Shown here: piece after piece, positions 8,997-19,149 of the stretch
Position numbering within the stretch: the stretch's first letter is position 1
Layout: every line of letters begins with the position of its first letter
The notes under the pieces: model-generated
What the model saw: only the letters and a program-made list of their open reading frames with translations
What the model was told of the DNA's origin: nothing
Databases searched by the model: none
Made by a program: the position numbers and the translations under genes
Origin: Pseudomonas simiae
GTDB lineage: Bacteria; Pseudomonadota; Gammaproteobacteria; Pseudomonadales; Pseudomonadaceae
Length of the DNA: 64,000 bases
Direction of reading: 5' to 3'
Assembly: GCF_900111895.1 (NCBI RefSeq)
Contig: NZ_FOKB01000002.1
Coordinates: forward strand, 310,001 to 374,000

Positions 8997-9033
8997 CCCG
9001 ATCTCTCCATGTTTAACCAACAGTCAAGGGCCA

Positions 9034-9074
9034 GAGCCCCCCCAAACCCCCCCACGATTTCGGGGGAGGGCTGT
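9034..9074. repeat. C/G-tract inverted repeat upstream of algI
   Basis: Runs of seven C (twice) are followed by GGGGGAGGG, giving a GC-only stem closed by ACGATTTC. It lies between algI and the REP doublet, inside the operon. It could slow transcription or mRNA decay, but lacks a clear U-tract. Confidence 0.4.
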
Positions 9075-9107
9075 ATTGCATTCTCACTGTCGAAACCGGC
9101 TCAAAAA

Positions 9108-9197
9108 TGTGGGAGGGGGCTTGCCCCCGATGGCGGTGTAACAGTCGCCATCTGTGTTGAATGACACCCTGCTATCGGGGGCAAGCCCCCTCCCACA
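9108..9197. repeat. REP doublet (REPIN), GGGGGCTTGCCCCC type, between algL and algI
   Basis: Near-perfect inverted 24-bp arms (TGTGGGAGGGGGCTTGCCCC and its mirror) lie 42 bp apart and span exactly 90 bp, flanked by AAAAA and TTTTT. The core differs from the GCGGGCTTGCTCGC class found elsewhere in the window, so two REP families are present. Confidence 0.88.
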
Positions 9198-9214
9198 TTT
9201 TTTACCGAGTTCGC

Positions 9215-10324
9215 TCAGGAACCTTTGTTGCCTTTTTCGTGCGCCGGGTCGTAGACCTTGGTCAGGTCACCCCCGAGGCGGAACGTCTTGAAAGGCTGCA
9301 TCCCGTGCTTGCGCTCGATCACATCCGGCGCACAGGTGTAGAGGGTGCAGAACGGCTCAAGCCAGGCATATTTCATGTCTTCCTTGAGGTCTTTCATATC
9401 CTGCTCTTTGCCGTTCTTCTGTTCGAAGATCTCCGGATCCTTGACCCCGGCCAGCACTTTTTCGCCCAGGCGCTTGAGCGCGCTGTTGTTTTCCTGGCGC
9501 AGGTCCACACCGTTGACCAAGGCAAAGCTGGCGATCATCGACAGCGGCGGCAGGGCGTAGTTGTGGTACGACAGGGCGCGTTGCTGGCGCTTCAATTCGT
9601 TCGGCAGGAAGCCTTGGTCGTCGACCTGATTCGCGCCGACCTTGTATTCCTTCACGGCCCAGTCGAACAGGTCGCGACGGTTGGTGGCGACGGACGTTGC
9701 CATCACCGACCAGGCGGCCCAGTAAGAGTGGTTGTTGGTTTTTTCCAGCGGCAGGTTGTCCCAGTCGCTCACCACCTGGTCGGCCAGTTTGTTGAACCAG
9801 GCTTCGATCAGCTGCGATTCCTGCTGGTGGTTGGCCAGCGGGTGCGACTCGGAGAACTTCAAGCGCACATAGGCCGACGCCATGCTGCCCAGTGCCCATT
9901 TGCGCATGGACTTGCCGGTGTGGTTGAAGTCTTTGGACATCAACGCATCTGCCCGAGCCCATGTAGCCAGCCAGTTGAGCGTGCATTCCAGTTGTTCGGG
10001 CCGGCCATCGCGCATGAACTGCATCACCCGCTTGCTGGTGTCTTTTTCCAGCTTGGTGATGTCGGCGGTGCTGTCACGAAAGGCTTTTTCGGATTGCACA
10101 TTCAGCGTGGAACGGGCCTTGTCCGAGCCTTCGTACTTGCTGCGAAATTGCAGCGAGCCGGTGTACGGCGCGGGCATGGCGTCGCAGTCATTCTTGAAGT
10201 CGCCGGTCTTGAACGCTTCAATCGGTGCGAAATAACCCTGGGGTGGACGCAGTGGGGCGGCGGCGTTGACTGAGCCGGCGAACATCGCCAGGCCGAGTAA
10301 CGTGGGAATCAATAACTTCTGCAT
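9215..10324 (-). CDS. algL: Periplasmic poly(beta-D-mannuronate) lyase
   Basis: 369 aa. A family PL5 lyase that degrades alginate misdirected to the periplasm. The signal peptide is residues 1-26 ([18 protein letters not shown]). The catalytic NNHSYWAAW stretch near residues 198-206 contains the family's active-site Asn/His, and WNxHSYW-type conservation continues into [12 protein letters not shown]. The start MQKLL at 10324 has GAGG six bases upstream; the MRLL codon four residues earlier overlaps the algX stop. Confidence 0.96.
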   Translation of the reverse strand: MQKLLIPTLLGLAMFAGSVNAAAPLRPPQGYFAPIEAFKTGDFKNDCDAMPAPYTGSLQFRSKYEGSDKARSTLNVQSEKAFRDSTADITKLEKDTSKRVMQFMRDGRPEQLECTLNWLATWARADALMSKDFNHTGKSMRKWALGSMASAYVRLKFSESHPLANHQQESQLIEAWFNKLADQVVSDWDNLPLEKTNNHSYWAAWSVMATSVATNRRDLFDWAVKEYKVGANQVDDQGFLPNELKRQQRALSYHNYALPPLSMIASFALVNGVDLRQENNSALKRLGEKVLAGVKDPEIFEQKNGKEQDMKDLKEDMKYAWLEPFCTLYTCAPDVIERKHGMQPFKTFRLGGDLTKVYDPAHEKGNKGS

Positions 10325-10332
10325 AAGTAACC

Positions 10333-11781
10333 TCATTGCCCAGTTGAGGCGGTCTGTTGACCACCGGCTGGGAATACGTTGCGTGTGCAAATTTTCGCTT
10401 CGACTTTCTGCGCGGCAGCGCCCGCTTCGGGACCCTGCACTTCCACGGCCAGCAAGTTCTGCGAGGCCCAGTCTTCATCGGTGCGCAGTTCAAAGGCGAA
10501 ACGCCCGTCTGTATCGGATGTTTCGGGTTTTTCGATCTTGATGTCCTCGTGGCGCCCGTTCATGTACCAGAGGGTGGCTTGCAGGGTTTTCACCGACGGG
10601 TCGGCGAAGCGGATATCAACCTGGTGGTTGGCGTTGCGCAGGTCTTTATTCGAACTGTTAACCAGCAATTCGTTCTTGCCGGGCTTCAATGTCGTGCTGG
10701 CGGTCATCTGCGCGGTCTTGCCTTCGCAGCCGTTGTCCAGCAGCGCCATCATCTGGCGGTAGATGGTCTCCTGGTCCAGGCGATACAGCGGCGAGAATTC
10801 CCAGATCAGAATCTTTGGCGGGGTCTTCTGGAATTCTTCGCTGCCCAGGTACTGGATCATCGAGCCTTCCAGGCCACCGCCGGGGAAGGCGACGTTGAGG
10901 ATGTCAGCACCGATTTCCTGCTCCAGGAAGCCGGCGAAGTTGTAGTTCTTGCCACTGTGACTGGTGCCCACCAGCGTGATCTGCGGGTTGCCCGAATCGC
11001 TGAACAGGTCGCCGTCGCCCGCTTCGCCCTTGGGCTCGGTGGAGAACTGATCCATGTACTGGATCGCGTAGCTGGTGCCACACAGTTGCCCGGCCATGTT
11101 GTGCAGGGTGCCGGTCTTGCCCATGCGTCCGGACACTTTGGTCTCGAATTCACGCTTGGGAATATCGGCAAATTCAGGCATTGCACGCACTTTGGCGCCG
11201 ACGATTTTCGCCGTGCGCTGGGCACCATACGGGGTCCAGTGCTGGTCGCCACGGAAGTAGAAATCGTGGGCTGGCAGCTCATCCGGCAGTTGCTCGTTGG
11301 TCAACGGCGACAGGTCCGGCACCACGTAGCCCATCTTGGCGAAACGGCCGAGCATGGTCTTGTAGTTGGCCAGTGCCTTGTCGAAATCGAACTTGGCTTT
11401 TTCTTCCGGGTTGAGCTTGTTGCGGTTCACCAGGCCACGGGTCGGCTGGTAGACCACCACCAGTTCCACGCCCTTGGCCTTGAACGCATCGTGCAGCTGT
11501 TGCATGCGCTTGTAGCCGGACGGGGTGGTATCGAATTCGGTGCGCAGGTCTTCCTGGGTCCGGAACAACCAGTCGCCCTGGGCTTGCACCAGGGTGGTGA
11601 AGTTCTGCTGGTAGCGCGTGGTGTAGTTGCGCGCATCGTGGGCGGCCGGACACAGGCTGCAGCACGGCTCGGCGGTGAAGGTCGGTGCCTTGACTTCGTC
11701 GGCGCGCACGCCCTGGCTGGCCGCGAGCAGGCCGAGGGTCAGACCCGAGAGGCTCAACAGTTTGATCATGTGTGGGTGCAT
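10333..11781 (-). CDS. algX: Alginate biosynthesis O-acetyltransferase AlgX
   Basis: 482 aa from this ATG (an ATG three codons earlier is equally possible). A periplasmic protein with an N-terminal AlgJ-like SGNH domain and a C-terminal carbohydrate-binding module that acetylates alginate and belongs to the export complex. After a signal peptide ([14 protein letters not shown]), DQHW near residue 180 and the nucleophile in [11 protein letters not shown] near residue 272 supply the Asp-His-Ser triad. A cysteine pair in EPCCSLC follows the signal. It overlaps or abuts algG and algL, indicating translational coupling. Confidence 0.95.
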   Translation of the reverse strand: MHPHMIKLLSLSGLTLGLLAASQGVRADEVKAPTFTAEPCCSLCPAAHDARNYTTRYQQNFTTLVQAQGDWLFRTQEDLRTEFDTTPSGYKRMQQLHDAFKAKGVELVVVYQPTRGLVNRNKLNPEEKAKFDFDKALANYKTMLGRFAKMGYVVPDLSPLTNEQLPDELPAHDFYFRGDQHWTPYGAQRTAKIVGAKVRAMPEFADIPKREFETKVSGRMGKTGTLHNMAGQLCGTSYAIQYMDQFSTEPKGEAGDGDLFSDSGNPQITLVGTSHSGKNYNFAGFLEQEIGADILNVAFPGGGLEGSMIQYLGSEEFQKTPPKILIWEFSPLYRLDQETIYRQMMALLDNGCEGKTAQMTASTTLKPGKNELLVNSSNKDLRNANHQVDIRFADPSVKTLQATLWYMNGRHEDIKIEKPETSDTDGRFAFELRTDEDWASQNLLAVEVQGPEAGAAAQKVEAKICTRNVFPAGGQQTASTGQ

Positions 11782-11792
11782 AAGGGTCATCC

Positions 11793-13367
11793 TCAGTCCT
11801 GCAATTCGGTCTGGCGTTCGACAGGGTCGATCAGCACGGCTTTCTGCTGGCGTACCAGCAGGTCGAGAATCTCTTCCTGGCGATCGCCCAGCACGCCGTT
11901 GAAGCTGATGCCGCTGGATTTGGTCGGCGCCAGCATCGACACGCGGTACAGCTCCACGCTCAACGGCGAGTCGATGGACAGCGGCCCGCTGCCGTTACCC
12001 GCCAGTTCACCACCGACCACGATCAGCGAGACCTTGGCGTCGAACGGGTCGAGGGCGATGTCGCGGTCGGTGTCGGTCAAGTCCTTGATGTGGCCGTAAA
12101 GCCCGGTCAGGCCGTTGGCCATCGAGGTGTTTTCGTACAGCTTGATGTTCACGCTGTTACGCACGCGAATACCGTGGCGACGGTTGGCAATCACTTTGTT
12201 GCCCCACAGCAGGTTGTCGCCGCTCTCATAGAGGGTGATGCCGTCGGTGTGGTTACGGTAGAACTCGTTGTCGGCCACGATGTTGTTGACGCTGTTACGG
12301 TCGAGTACCAGGCCGGAGAGCTTGTTGTCGTAGCTGCGGTTGTTGAAGATGAAGCTGTCGTTCACTTCCCGGGAAATGATGATGCCGTGCTTCTTCTTGG
12401 TGCCGTAGACGGTGTTGTCCGCGATGATCAGACCGTGGGAACGGTCGTGGGGGTCAATGCCGTAGACGATGTTGTCTTTGTAGGTATTGCCCTTGATCAC
12501 GAAGTTCGTGGTCTCGTAGCAGTAGAAGCCGTACCACATGTCCGAGAACTCGGAGTTGATGATCCAGCCGGTCGGCTCTGGACGCTTGAGCACCTTGGCC
12601 ATGTTCGGCGTGTACTGGGAAATACTCACCCCGTACGACTTACTGTTGGCGTAGCCGAAACTGGCCATCTTGGTGTTGGAGATGTAAGTCTCGGTGCCGC
12701 CCCACGCCAGTAGAAACGGACGGAATTCCTTTGGCGACTTGAACAGCGCCGGGCCGTTGGCTTTTTCGCTCCAGCCGGTGACTTTGGTGTCACGCACAAA
12801 CAGCTGGCCGTCGTTGATCAGGAACGAACCGCCTTCCTGGGACAGGCGCAACTCCTGGGTTTTCTTGTCGATTTCCAGGATGCCCTTGCGACCGACCACG
12901 ATTGGCAACTTGGCCAGGAATACACCCGGCGATGTCTCGCTCAGGTACTGTTTGGGCACCTTGCCCAGCAAGTCCTTGAGGTTCATGTAGCCGTCGTCGA
13001 CAAAGATCGCCTGGGGAATGCCGTGCTGGCGCACCACCCATTCGGCCATCTTGTTGTCACCGCCGATGAAGTCCTTAAGGGCATCTTCCTGCATCATGCG
13101 GCGGATGCTGATCTTGCCTGGCTTGGCGCGCACGATCTTTTTTTCCATCGCCGCGTCGGTATAGCCCGACAGGTCCGGCAGGGCCGGCTTGGCCATTTCC
13201 AGCGGCGCGGTCGGCGGGCTGGAGATGGTGTAGGTCTTGGCCTGTTGCAGCTCTTTGGCGATGGTCGGCGCTTTAGCCTGCGGCGCGACATCGGCCATGG
13301 CAGCAGCGCTGGCCAGCAGCATCGCTGCCGCCAACATGGCCGAGCCTTTGAGGGCTTGAGGGTTCAT
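11793..13367 (-). CDS. algG: Mannuronan C5-epimerase
   Basis: 524 aa. A periplasmic epimerase converting mannuronate to guluronate within the polymer. The signal peptide ends SAAAMA near residue 25. The C-terminal half is a right-handed beta-helix made of NNxxxxNxxYxN-type coils, and the catalytic DPHD motif is seen in YGIDPHDRSHG near residues 302-312. The start MNPQALKG at 13367 was chosen for GGGAG eight bases upstream. The gene starts 14 bases after algE ends. Confidence 0.96.
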   Translation of the reverse strand: MNPQALKGSAMLAAAMLLASAAAMADVAPQAKAPTIAKELQQAKTYTISSPPTAPLEMAKPALPDLSGYTDAAMEKKIVRAKPGKISIRRMMQEDALKDFIGGDNKMAEWVVRQHGIPQAIFVDDGYMNLKDLLGKVPKQYLSETSPGVFLAKLPIVVGRKGILEIDKKTQELRLSQEGGSFLINDGQLFVRDTKVTGWSEKANGPALFKSPKEFRPFLLAWGGTETYISNTKMASFGYANSKSYGVSISQYTPNMAKVLKRPEPTGWIINSEFSDMWYGFYCYETTNFVIKGNTYKDNIVYGIDPHDRSHGLIIADNTVYGTKKKHGIIISREVNDSFIFNNRSYDNKLSGLVLDRNSVNNIVADNEFYRNHTDGITLYESGDNLLWGNKVIANRRHGIRVRNSVNIKLYENTSMANGLTGLYGHIKDLTDTDRDIALDPFDAKVSLIVVGGELAGNGSGPLSIDSPLSVELYRVSMLAPTKSSGISFNGVLGDRQEEILDLLVRQQKAVLIDPVERQTELQD

Positions 13368-13381
13368 TGCGCAGGCTCCCA

Positions 13382-14869
13382 TCAGAACTTCCAGATCACG
13401 TCGACAAAGGCGCGATGCATGTACGAGTCAACCTGGCTGCCATAGGCGTCGCCCGGCTTGAACACACCTGCACGGAAACGCACCAGGGCCGATGGCTCGT
13501 CGATCGACTGGCTGAGCGCAGCCGGCAACAGGCCGGTCTTGAAGTACTTGGTGACTACCAGGTCCATCTCCTGGCCCAGGTCTTTCTTGCCGTCTTCAAG
13601 CGGCAGGGAAGTGCTGGACAGGATCGCGCCGGTCACGTCATCGGTGTTGTTCTGTACGGCATCGATGCCGTTGCTGCCCACCGGCTTGTTACCGTCGACG
13701 CGCCAGAACTTGTGGTACACCAGGCTGGCGTCGTAGTCCTCGCGCAGCTGCCAGGAGCCGAACAGGCTCATGGACTGCATGTTGTTCATCTCGCCACGGA
13801 AGGCTTCGCCGAAGCGGTGCACGCGGGACTGGGTGCCGGTCCAGTTCGAACGGTTGCTTTGCAGGCCGTTCTGCTCGTACTCGGCGCTGGCGCGGGAGTA
13901 GGCCGCACCGACTTGCCACTGTGGGTCCAGGCGCAGGCGGATACCCAGGTCGGTGGCCCAGCCATTCACGTCATCGCTGCGCTTGGCCGTGGTCGGACGG
14001 GTGCCGTCGGCGTTCAAGGCGTTGACCGTGTCGCGGTCGCCCTGCATACCGGTGATGCTCGCCCAATAGTTGACGGTGTTGGTGTTGCGCCAGTTGTAGG
14101 CGTCGCTGTTGGCTTCGATGCCGAGCCAGGTCAGGTCGCCGTTCTCGCGCTTGTCCAGCGAGTCAGTGGCGACGCCCGGTTCCGGGTAGTCCAGCTTGCC
14201 GTCGTCATGGGTGTGGTGAGCGCGCAGGCCGATCCACTGGCCTGGCGTCCACTGGTAGGCGGCGTCGGCGTAGAGGTGCTGACGGTCCTTATCCTTGGGC
14301 GACAGTTCCTTGAGGTCGGTGCGGTATTCGCTGAAGCGTTCAGCGACGCCGACGTTGGCCTTGAGCAAGGTGGTGTCGAAGGTCCAGTTCAGCGCTTCGA
14401 TGTTGGTGTCGCGCCATTGGCCGTCGTCATTGCGCAGGCGTTGGCGGCCCAACTTGAGGATCTCGCCGGGGTAAGGCGTGAAGCCGCTGTAGCCGACCCA
14501 GAACTCACGCATGGCCAAGTAGTTTTTCTTGGTTTTGCGGTCGTTGTTGGTGGTCTGCTGGTTTTCGTCATCCGCCGACTGTTGCAGCGTGTCGGTCTCG
14601 ATGATGTCGCTCGATACCACCGCCTGGCCCATGGCATAGGCGCTCCACGCGCCGCTTTCACCGTAGATCCACGGGCGCAGGTCGAGGCCGATACCGTTGA
14701 CGTCGCCGCCTTTCTGCGTGCCGAGGTCGCGGTCATCTTCGGACTGGGCGGTGGCTTTGACTTCCAGGCCGAAGTTTTTGGCTTCGGTCAGCGCGGCCAG
14801 GGTAGGGCACGACCACAGCAGGGCGAAGGTCAGGCCGATGCCGGCCTTGACGAATGGGTTGAGCTTCAT
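13382..14869 (-). CDS. algE: Outer-membrane alginate export porin
   Basis: 495 aa. An 18-strand beta-barrel that conducts alginate across the outer membrane. A signal peptide (residues 1 to about 26) precedes alternating aromatic/polar beta strands and the protein ends with Phe (VDVIWKF), the outer-membrane insertion signal. Its ATG overlaps the algK stop by four bases (ATGA), so it is translationally coupled to its lipoprotein partner AlgK. Confidence 0.96.
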   Translation of the reverse strand: MKLNPFVKAGIGLTFALLWSCPTLAALTEAKNFGLEVKATAQSEDDRDLGTQKGGDVNGIGLDLRPWIYGESGAWSAYAMGQAVVSSDIIETDTLQQSADDENQQTTNNDRKTKKNYLAMREFWVGYSGFTPYPGEILKLGRQRLRNDDGQWRDTNIEALNWTFDTTLLKANVGVAERFSEYRTDLKELSPKDKDRQHLYADAAYQWTPGQWIGLRAHHTHDDGKLDYPEPGVATDSLDKRENGDLTWLGIEANSDAYNWRNTNTVNYWASITGMQGDRDTVNALNADGTRPTTAKRSDDVNGWATDLGIRLRLDPQWQVGAAYSRASAEYEQNGLQSNRSNWTGTQSRVHRFGEAFRGEMNNMQSMSLFGSWQLREDYDASLVYHKFWRVDGNKPVGSNGIDAVQNNTDDVTGAILSSTSLPLEDGKKDLGQEMDLVVTKYFKTGLLPAALSQSIDEPSALVRFRAGVFKPGDAYGSQVDSYMHRAFVDVIWKF

Positions 14870-16371
14870 AGGGATTCCTCGCCGTCTTCTTCTTCCAGGG
14901 CGTGCAGTTGCAGCGTGCTCTGAGCCAGGGTGCCGCGGGCGGCCAGTTCCTGTTGCACCAGGCGTTGGCCTTGGGCGCGTTGCTCCGGAGTCAGTGGGGT
15001 TTCCAGCTGCGTGGCCAAGTCATTGGCCTCTGGCGTGTCTTGGGCTTTAGCCAACTGGCTGAAGACATAGGCATTCAATGGGTCGGGCTTGGTGCCCTTG
15101 CCTTGGGAAAACAATTGGGCAATCGCGAAATCGGCGCTGTTCTGGCCATTGCGCGCAGCGGTCAGCAAGTGGTCCAGGGCTTTTTGCGGGTAAACCTTGC
15201 CCAGGTAGCCACGGCGATAGATCTGGCCGAGGTAGTAATCGGCGGCCACTTCCTTGCCCACGGCTTTTTCGAAGTGTGCTTCGGCGGCCTTGGCGTCGGC
15301 GGGCACCCACTTGCCTTCGTAGTAGAGCTTGCCCAGCAACAGCTCGGCGCGCGGTTGGTCGGCGGCGCGGCCGTTGTCCAGGTACTTCATCATCTGGTCG
15401 ACATCGCCCAGTTCGGGGAAGTCGTAGAGCAGTTGTGCCAGGCTGACCCACGAAGCCGGGTAGCCGGGGGCGATTTTTTCCAGCAGCGCCTGGGCGGTTT
15501 TTTCGTCGGTCTTGCCAAGCGATGCGTCACCCAATACACGGGCTACGCTGTCGACGCGCTGTGCAGTGACGGTGCCACGGCTGTAGCCGGCTTCCATCTG
15601 CTTGAGCAGCTCGGCCTGCTTTTCCGGCTCGGCTTTTTTCTGGTAAACCGTGGCCAACTCGACGTAGCAGATATCGGTGGTATTCAGCGCGGCCTTGCAG
15701 ATGCGCTCCACGTCATCCAGATGCTGGTCGTAAGTGTCCTGAGTGCGATACAGCAGCACTTGGGCGAGGCCGGCTTCCGGGTAACCGGCGGCCTGCCATT
15801 TGCTGATCTGCTGCTGGGCATTCACATTCGGGAAGCTGTGCGGGTATTGCAGGTACAGCATCGCCAGTGGAATCAGGGTGTTGCCTTCGCCATTGGCAAA
15901 GGCTTTTTTCAGCAGGCCTTCGGCTTCATGGTGTTCGGCTTCGGTGCTGCCAGGCTTGGCCACCAGCAGGCGACCGAGACGGGCCTGGGCGCGGGGCGAA
16001 GTGTCCGCCGCGGCGCGGTAGGTGGCTTCAGCCTGTTTGATTTGCGCCGGATCGCGGGTGCCGACCTGGATGTCAGCCAGGCCCACCTGGGCCTCGCTGT
16101 AACCCAGGTCTGCCAGTTGCTGGTAATTCTGCTGGGCGGTGACGGTGTCGCCACGTTTCAACGCTTCGTTAGCCAGGCGTTGGTCGGGCAGGCCGGCGCA
16201 ACCGGCGAGGCTGACTGCAACAGCTAGCAACGCCGCAGTACCCATGTGGGAGCGGGCTTGTTCGCGAAGGGGCCCTGTCAGTTGATGCATGTGCTGGCTG
16301 ACACACTGCTTTCGCGAGCAAGCCCGCTCCCACAGGGATTGCGGTGTTTTTGAGAAAGTCGTCACAGGCAT
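14866..16371 (-). CDS. algK: Alginate secretion lipoprotein AlgK carrying a REPIN-encoded insert
   Basis: 501 aa from the ATG at 16371. A TPR/Sel1-like outer-membrane lipoprotein that helps place AlgE and assemble the export complex. The lipobox is LAGC and the following [16 protein letters not shown] is typical AlgK. Residues 14-43 are encoded by a 90-bp REP doublet (16245-16334). Removing it joins [13 protein letters not shown] directly to [15 protein letters not shown], a textbook lipoprotein signal peptide, so the insertion is in frame. Alternative starts are 16290 (MHQLTGPL) and 16245 (MGTAALL); neither has a good ribosome site. Whether the enlarged signal peptide works is unknown. Confidence 0.9.
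   Translation of the reverse strand: MPVTTFSKTPQSLWERACSRKQCVSQHMHQLTGPLREQARSHMGTAALLAVAVSLAGCAGLPDQRLANEALKRGDTVTAQQNYQQLADLGYSEAQVGLADIQVGTRDPAQIKQAEATYRAAADTSPRAQARLGRLLVAKPGSTEAEHHEAEGLLKKAFANGEGNTLIPLAMLYLQYPHSFPNVNAQQQISKWQAAGYPEAGLAQVLLYRTQDTYDQHLDDVERICKAALNTTDICYVELATVYQKKAEPEKQAELLKQMEAGYSRGTVTAQRVDSVARVLGDASLGKTDEKTAQALLEKIAPGYPASWVSLAQLLYDFPELGDVDQMMKYLDNGRAADQPRAELLLGKLYYEGKWVPADAKAAEAHFEKAVGKEVAADYYLGQIYRRGYLGKVYPQKALDHLLTAARNGQNSADFAIAQLFSQGKGTKPDPLNAYVFSQLAKAQDTPEANDLATQLETPLTPEQRAQGQRLVQQELAARGTLAQSTLQLHALEEEDGEESL
16245..16334. repeat. REP doublet (REPIN) inside the 5' end of algK
   Basis: Inverted 24-bp arms begin TGTGGGAGCGGGCTTGTTCG and end with the mirror GAGCAAGCCCGCTCCCACA, around a 42-bp centre. 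Total length is 90 bp, divisible by three, with no stop codon in the algK frame. Arms match the copy at 25120-25208 closely. Confidence 0.92.
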
Positions 16372-16379
16372 GTCCTCGC

Positions 16380-17546
16380 TTACAGACCGTGGGCCATGGC
16401 TTTATCGATCAGCCAGTTCAGGGACGGGCCACGGTCGCTGGTCACTTCCACCGGGCGACCGGCGTAGGTGCTGTCCAGCGGTGCGTCAGGCTTGATCTGC
16501 ACGCGAATGTCGGAGGACAGGTCGGCGCTGTTCAGGCTGGTGCTGCTGACGATGGTGCCGGTACGGATCTGTTCTTCGTCGGCCACCTGGAAGCTCACCG
16601 GTGTACCTGGGCGAACGTCGGCGAACTGGCGATAGGTGAAGCGCGCTTCAACATTGGCGAGGCTGCCGCGCGGCACCAGTTGGAAGATCACATCACCTTT
16701 GTTGGCGTACTGACCGTCCGCGACCATTTGCTGGGCCACCACGCAATCGCAGGGCGACGTCAGGGTGCCGGTCATTTGCTTGCCGAACAGCTCTTCAACC
16801 TTGGCCGGTTGCAGTTGGTCTTCGTCCAGGTGACCCTTGAGCACGTCCAGCATGCTGGTGCTGAAGGTCGCCAATGGCGCGCCTTTGGCAGCGATCCCGT
16901 CACCCTTGAGCAGGCTTTGCACAGTGCCGTCGCGCGGCATGGTCACGTTCATGCCGGGTACGTTGACCAGGCCTGCCTGGGCGTGGCTGACGAAGTACAT
17001 GCCGTAGATCGACTTGAAGACAAAACCGAACGCGGCGAGGCCGACCAGGAAGATCGCCAGGCTGAACGTCACGGCGCGCAGGCGGCCGAAGGCGCTCATG
17101 TTGCTGCCGCCGTCCTTGACCTTGCGCGCCTTGGTGAAGTTGTCGCGTTGCAGGGTCGCCAGCACGTCGCCCATGGTCACGATGTCACCGGACAGGTGCG
17201 AGGTGATCAGATGGCGCAGGGTGGAAATGTCCTGAGCGTCGAGGTTCTGGAACTGGCAACCGGTACGGCCGCTCTGGCGATCGTAGGAGCGGATCTGCAA
17301 CTCCACATCCATGGCCAGGCCGAGGTTGTCGATGACGAATTGCAGGCGACCCTTGTGCACTTCCCCCACGGTCAGCGGCTGCGTGGCGGTGAACGCCAGG
17401 CCGCCGGCCGACAGGTCGATGACCCGTGCTTCGGTCTGGGTGCGGTCGGTGTTGAAGAAGCGCAGCTTGGCCGGGATTTTTACCCGGGCATGTTGGCGCT
17501 GGGCTTCGGATTCGTGGACAACGTTGGCGTTTACTTGGCTGTTCAT
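16380..17546 (-). CDS. alg44: Alginate polymerase c-di-GMP receptor subunit Alg44
   Basis: 388 aa. An inner-membrane PilZ protein that activates Alg8 on binding c-di-GMP. The PilZ domain (about 16-120) keeps both nucleotide motifs: R-x3-R in RQHARVK and D-x-S-x2-G in DLSAGG. One TM helix follows near residues 158-180, then a periplasmic HlyD-like adaptor domain with a CDC motif (TSPCDCVV). It lies between alg8 and algK; the algK start codon is eight bases beyond its stop. Confidence 0.96.
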   Translation of the reverse strand: MNSQVNANVVHESEAQRQHARVKIPAKLRFFNTDRTQTEARVIDLSAGGLAFTATQPLTVGEVHKGRLQFVIDNLGLAMDVELQIRSYDRQSGRTGCQFQNLDAQDISTLRHLITSHLSGDIVTMGDVLATLQRDNFTKARKVKDGGSNMSAFGRLRAVTFSLAIFLVGLAAFGFVFKSIYGMYFVSHAQAGLVNVPGMNVTMPRDGTVQSLLKGDGIAAKGAPLATFSTSMLDVLKGHLDEDQLQPAKVEELFGKQMTGTLTSPCDCVVAQQMVADGQYANKGDVIFQLVPRGSLANVEARFTYRQFADVRPGTPVSFQVADEEQIRTGTIVSSTSLNSADLSSDIRVQIKPDAPLDSTYAGRPVEVTSDRGPSLNWLIDKAMAHGL

Positions 17547-17584
17547 GACGGTGTAATTCCTTGGTTAATTCAGGCTTGGCAGGG

Positions 17585-19066
17585 TCAGACCATCATCAGC
17601 AACACGGCGACGAAAATGCTGCCGGCGGAGAAGGTCATGGTCCGAGACGACCAGGTGTTGAACCAACGTTGAAAGCTGGCCAAATCGCGGGTCAGTTTGG
17701 TGTCCTGGCGGGTCCAGGACTGTTGATCAAGGCGGAAGAACACGTAGATCTTCACCAGCGCGCCCATGATCTGGTTGTAATAGAGAATCACCGGGTACGC
17801 CGGGCCGATCTTGTGGCCGGAGCACGACAGCAGCAGGGTCAGAATCAGACGGGTGATGCCGATCCACAGCAGGTACGCGAGGATGAACGCGCCGCCGTAC
17901 TTGAAGGTGGCGATAATTGCCACGGTCAGGCCGAGCAGGGAGGTCCACATCGAGACGCGCTGGTCGAACAACACGATGCTGGTGAACAGGCCCAACCGAC
18001 GCATACCCAGGCCCAGGGCACGGGAGTTCTGGCGCAGGTTGTTGCCGTACCAGCGGAACATCAGTTTGCGGCTGGCCTTGATGAAGCTCTTTTCCGGCGG
18101 GTGTTCCACGGTGTGGATCGCCGCGTCCGGCACGTAGAACGTGTCGTAGCCCAGGCGCATCAGGCTGAACCAGCTGGACTTGTCATCACCGGTCAGGAAC
18201 TTGAAGCGGCCCAGGCGCCAGTGTTGCAGCGAGTCGCTTTCCACGTCGGCGATAAAGCCCGGGTCGGTCACTACACTGGCGCGGAACACTGACATACGAC
18301 CGGTCATGGTCAGTACGCGCTTGGACAGGGCCATGGAGCACATGTTGATGTGGCGCTGGGCGAAGCGCAGCTTGTGCCACTCGCTCATGATGTAGCCGCC
18401 GCGCACTTCGCAGAACTCGTTGGTGGTCAGGCCGCCGACATTGTCGAACAGCTGGAACCACGGCACGGTTTTGCGTACCACGCCTTCGGCGAGCACGGTG
18501 TCGCCATCGATCACCGCAACCACTGCGCGGTCATCCGGCAGGTGGCGGGAGATGGCGCGGAAACCGAAGGCCAGGCCGTCGCGCTTGCCGGTACCGGCGA
18601 TACGCACAAAATCGAGCTTCACGTGTTCCGGCGGGTTCATGCGTTCCCACAGGCTTTTCACCAGCAGCTCATCGGACATTTCCACCAGCGAGCAGACCAC
18701 GGTGGTGGGAAAGCCACATTCGATGGCTTCACGGATCACCGAGCTGTAGACCTGCGCGGTGGTCAGCGCATCGATACGGAAACTGGTGACCATCAGGAAC
18801 ACATGGGATGGGTCGGCAGCTTTGCCCAGCTTGCGCACTTTACGGCGCAGGTGTGGGTAGACCACGTAGAGAAACAGCATGCCGCGAAAGAAATGCGTAG
18901 CACCCATCGAGTAGCGCCAGATGCCGACGGCGCCAATCAGGAAAATAAAATTCTTCGACTCGGAGTCGAACGTACTCGCCGGCAAAAGCAGGGCGAGTCC
19001 CATCAGCAGGCTCAGAAAGAACAGCCAGCCGGCGGATTGGAGCAGTACGTGTTTTAACTTGGACAT
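17585..19066 (-). CDS. alg8: Alginate polymerase catalytic subunit Alg8
   Basis: 493 aa. A family GT2 inner-membrane synthase that polymerises GDP-mannuronate and is coupled to translocation. N-terminal TM helices ([30 protein letters not shown]) precede the cytoplasmic GT2 domain with [11 protein letters not shown] (the D-x-D-like pair), a second acidic site in [18 protein letters not shown], and then several C-terminal TM helices. The start MSKLKH was chosen by length agreement with characterised Alg8; MTLM three codons upstream is an alternative. It follows algD by 83 bp. Confidence 0.95.
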   Translation of the reverse strand: MSKLKHVLLQSAGWLFFLSLLMGLALLLPASTFDSESKNFIFLIGAVGIWRYSMGATHFFRGMLFLYVVYPHLRRKVRKLGKAADPSHVFLMVTSFRIDALTTAQVYSSVIREAIECGFPTTVVCSLVEMSDELLVKSLWERMNPPEHVKLDFVRIAGTGKRDGLAFGFRAISRHLPDDRAVVAVIDGDTVLAEGVVRKTVPWFQLFDNVGGLTTNEFCEVRGGYIMSEWHKLRFAQRHINMCSMALSKRVLTMTGRMSVFRASVVTDPGFIADVESDSLQHWRLGRFKFLTGDDKSSWFSLMRLGYDTFYVPDAAIHTVEHPPEKSFIKASRKLMFRWYGNNLRQNSRALGLGMRRLGLFTSIVLFDQRVSMWTSLLGLTVAIIATFKYGGAFILAYLLWIGITRLILTLLLSCSGHKIGPAYPVILYYNQIMGALVKIYVFFRLDQQSWTRQDTKLTRDLASFQRWFNTWSSRTMTFSAGSIFVAVLLMMV

Positions 19067-19149
19067 AAGCGTCATCCGAAGGTGAAGAAGGCTCCAGGCT
19101 GCAAGCGCTGGGGATGGGTACGCTTGCAGCCCGGAACTTGCCGTTGCTC

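Noticed and set aside
9034..9074. GC-rich hairpin before algI considered as an operon terminator
   Set aside because: No U-tract follows and the downstream alginate genes are intact and expected to be co-transcribed.
10357..12099. 580-codon plus-strand frame opposite algX/algG
   Set aside because: Antisense shadow of two intact alginate genes; rich in His/Val/Gly as expected from reverse-complement codon bias.
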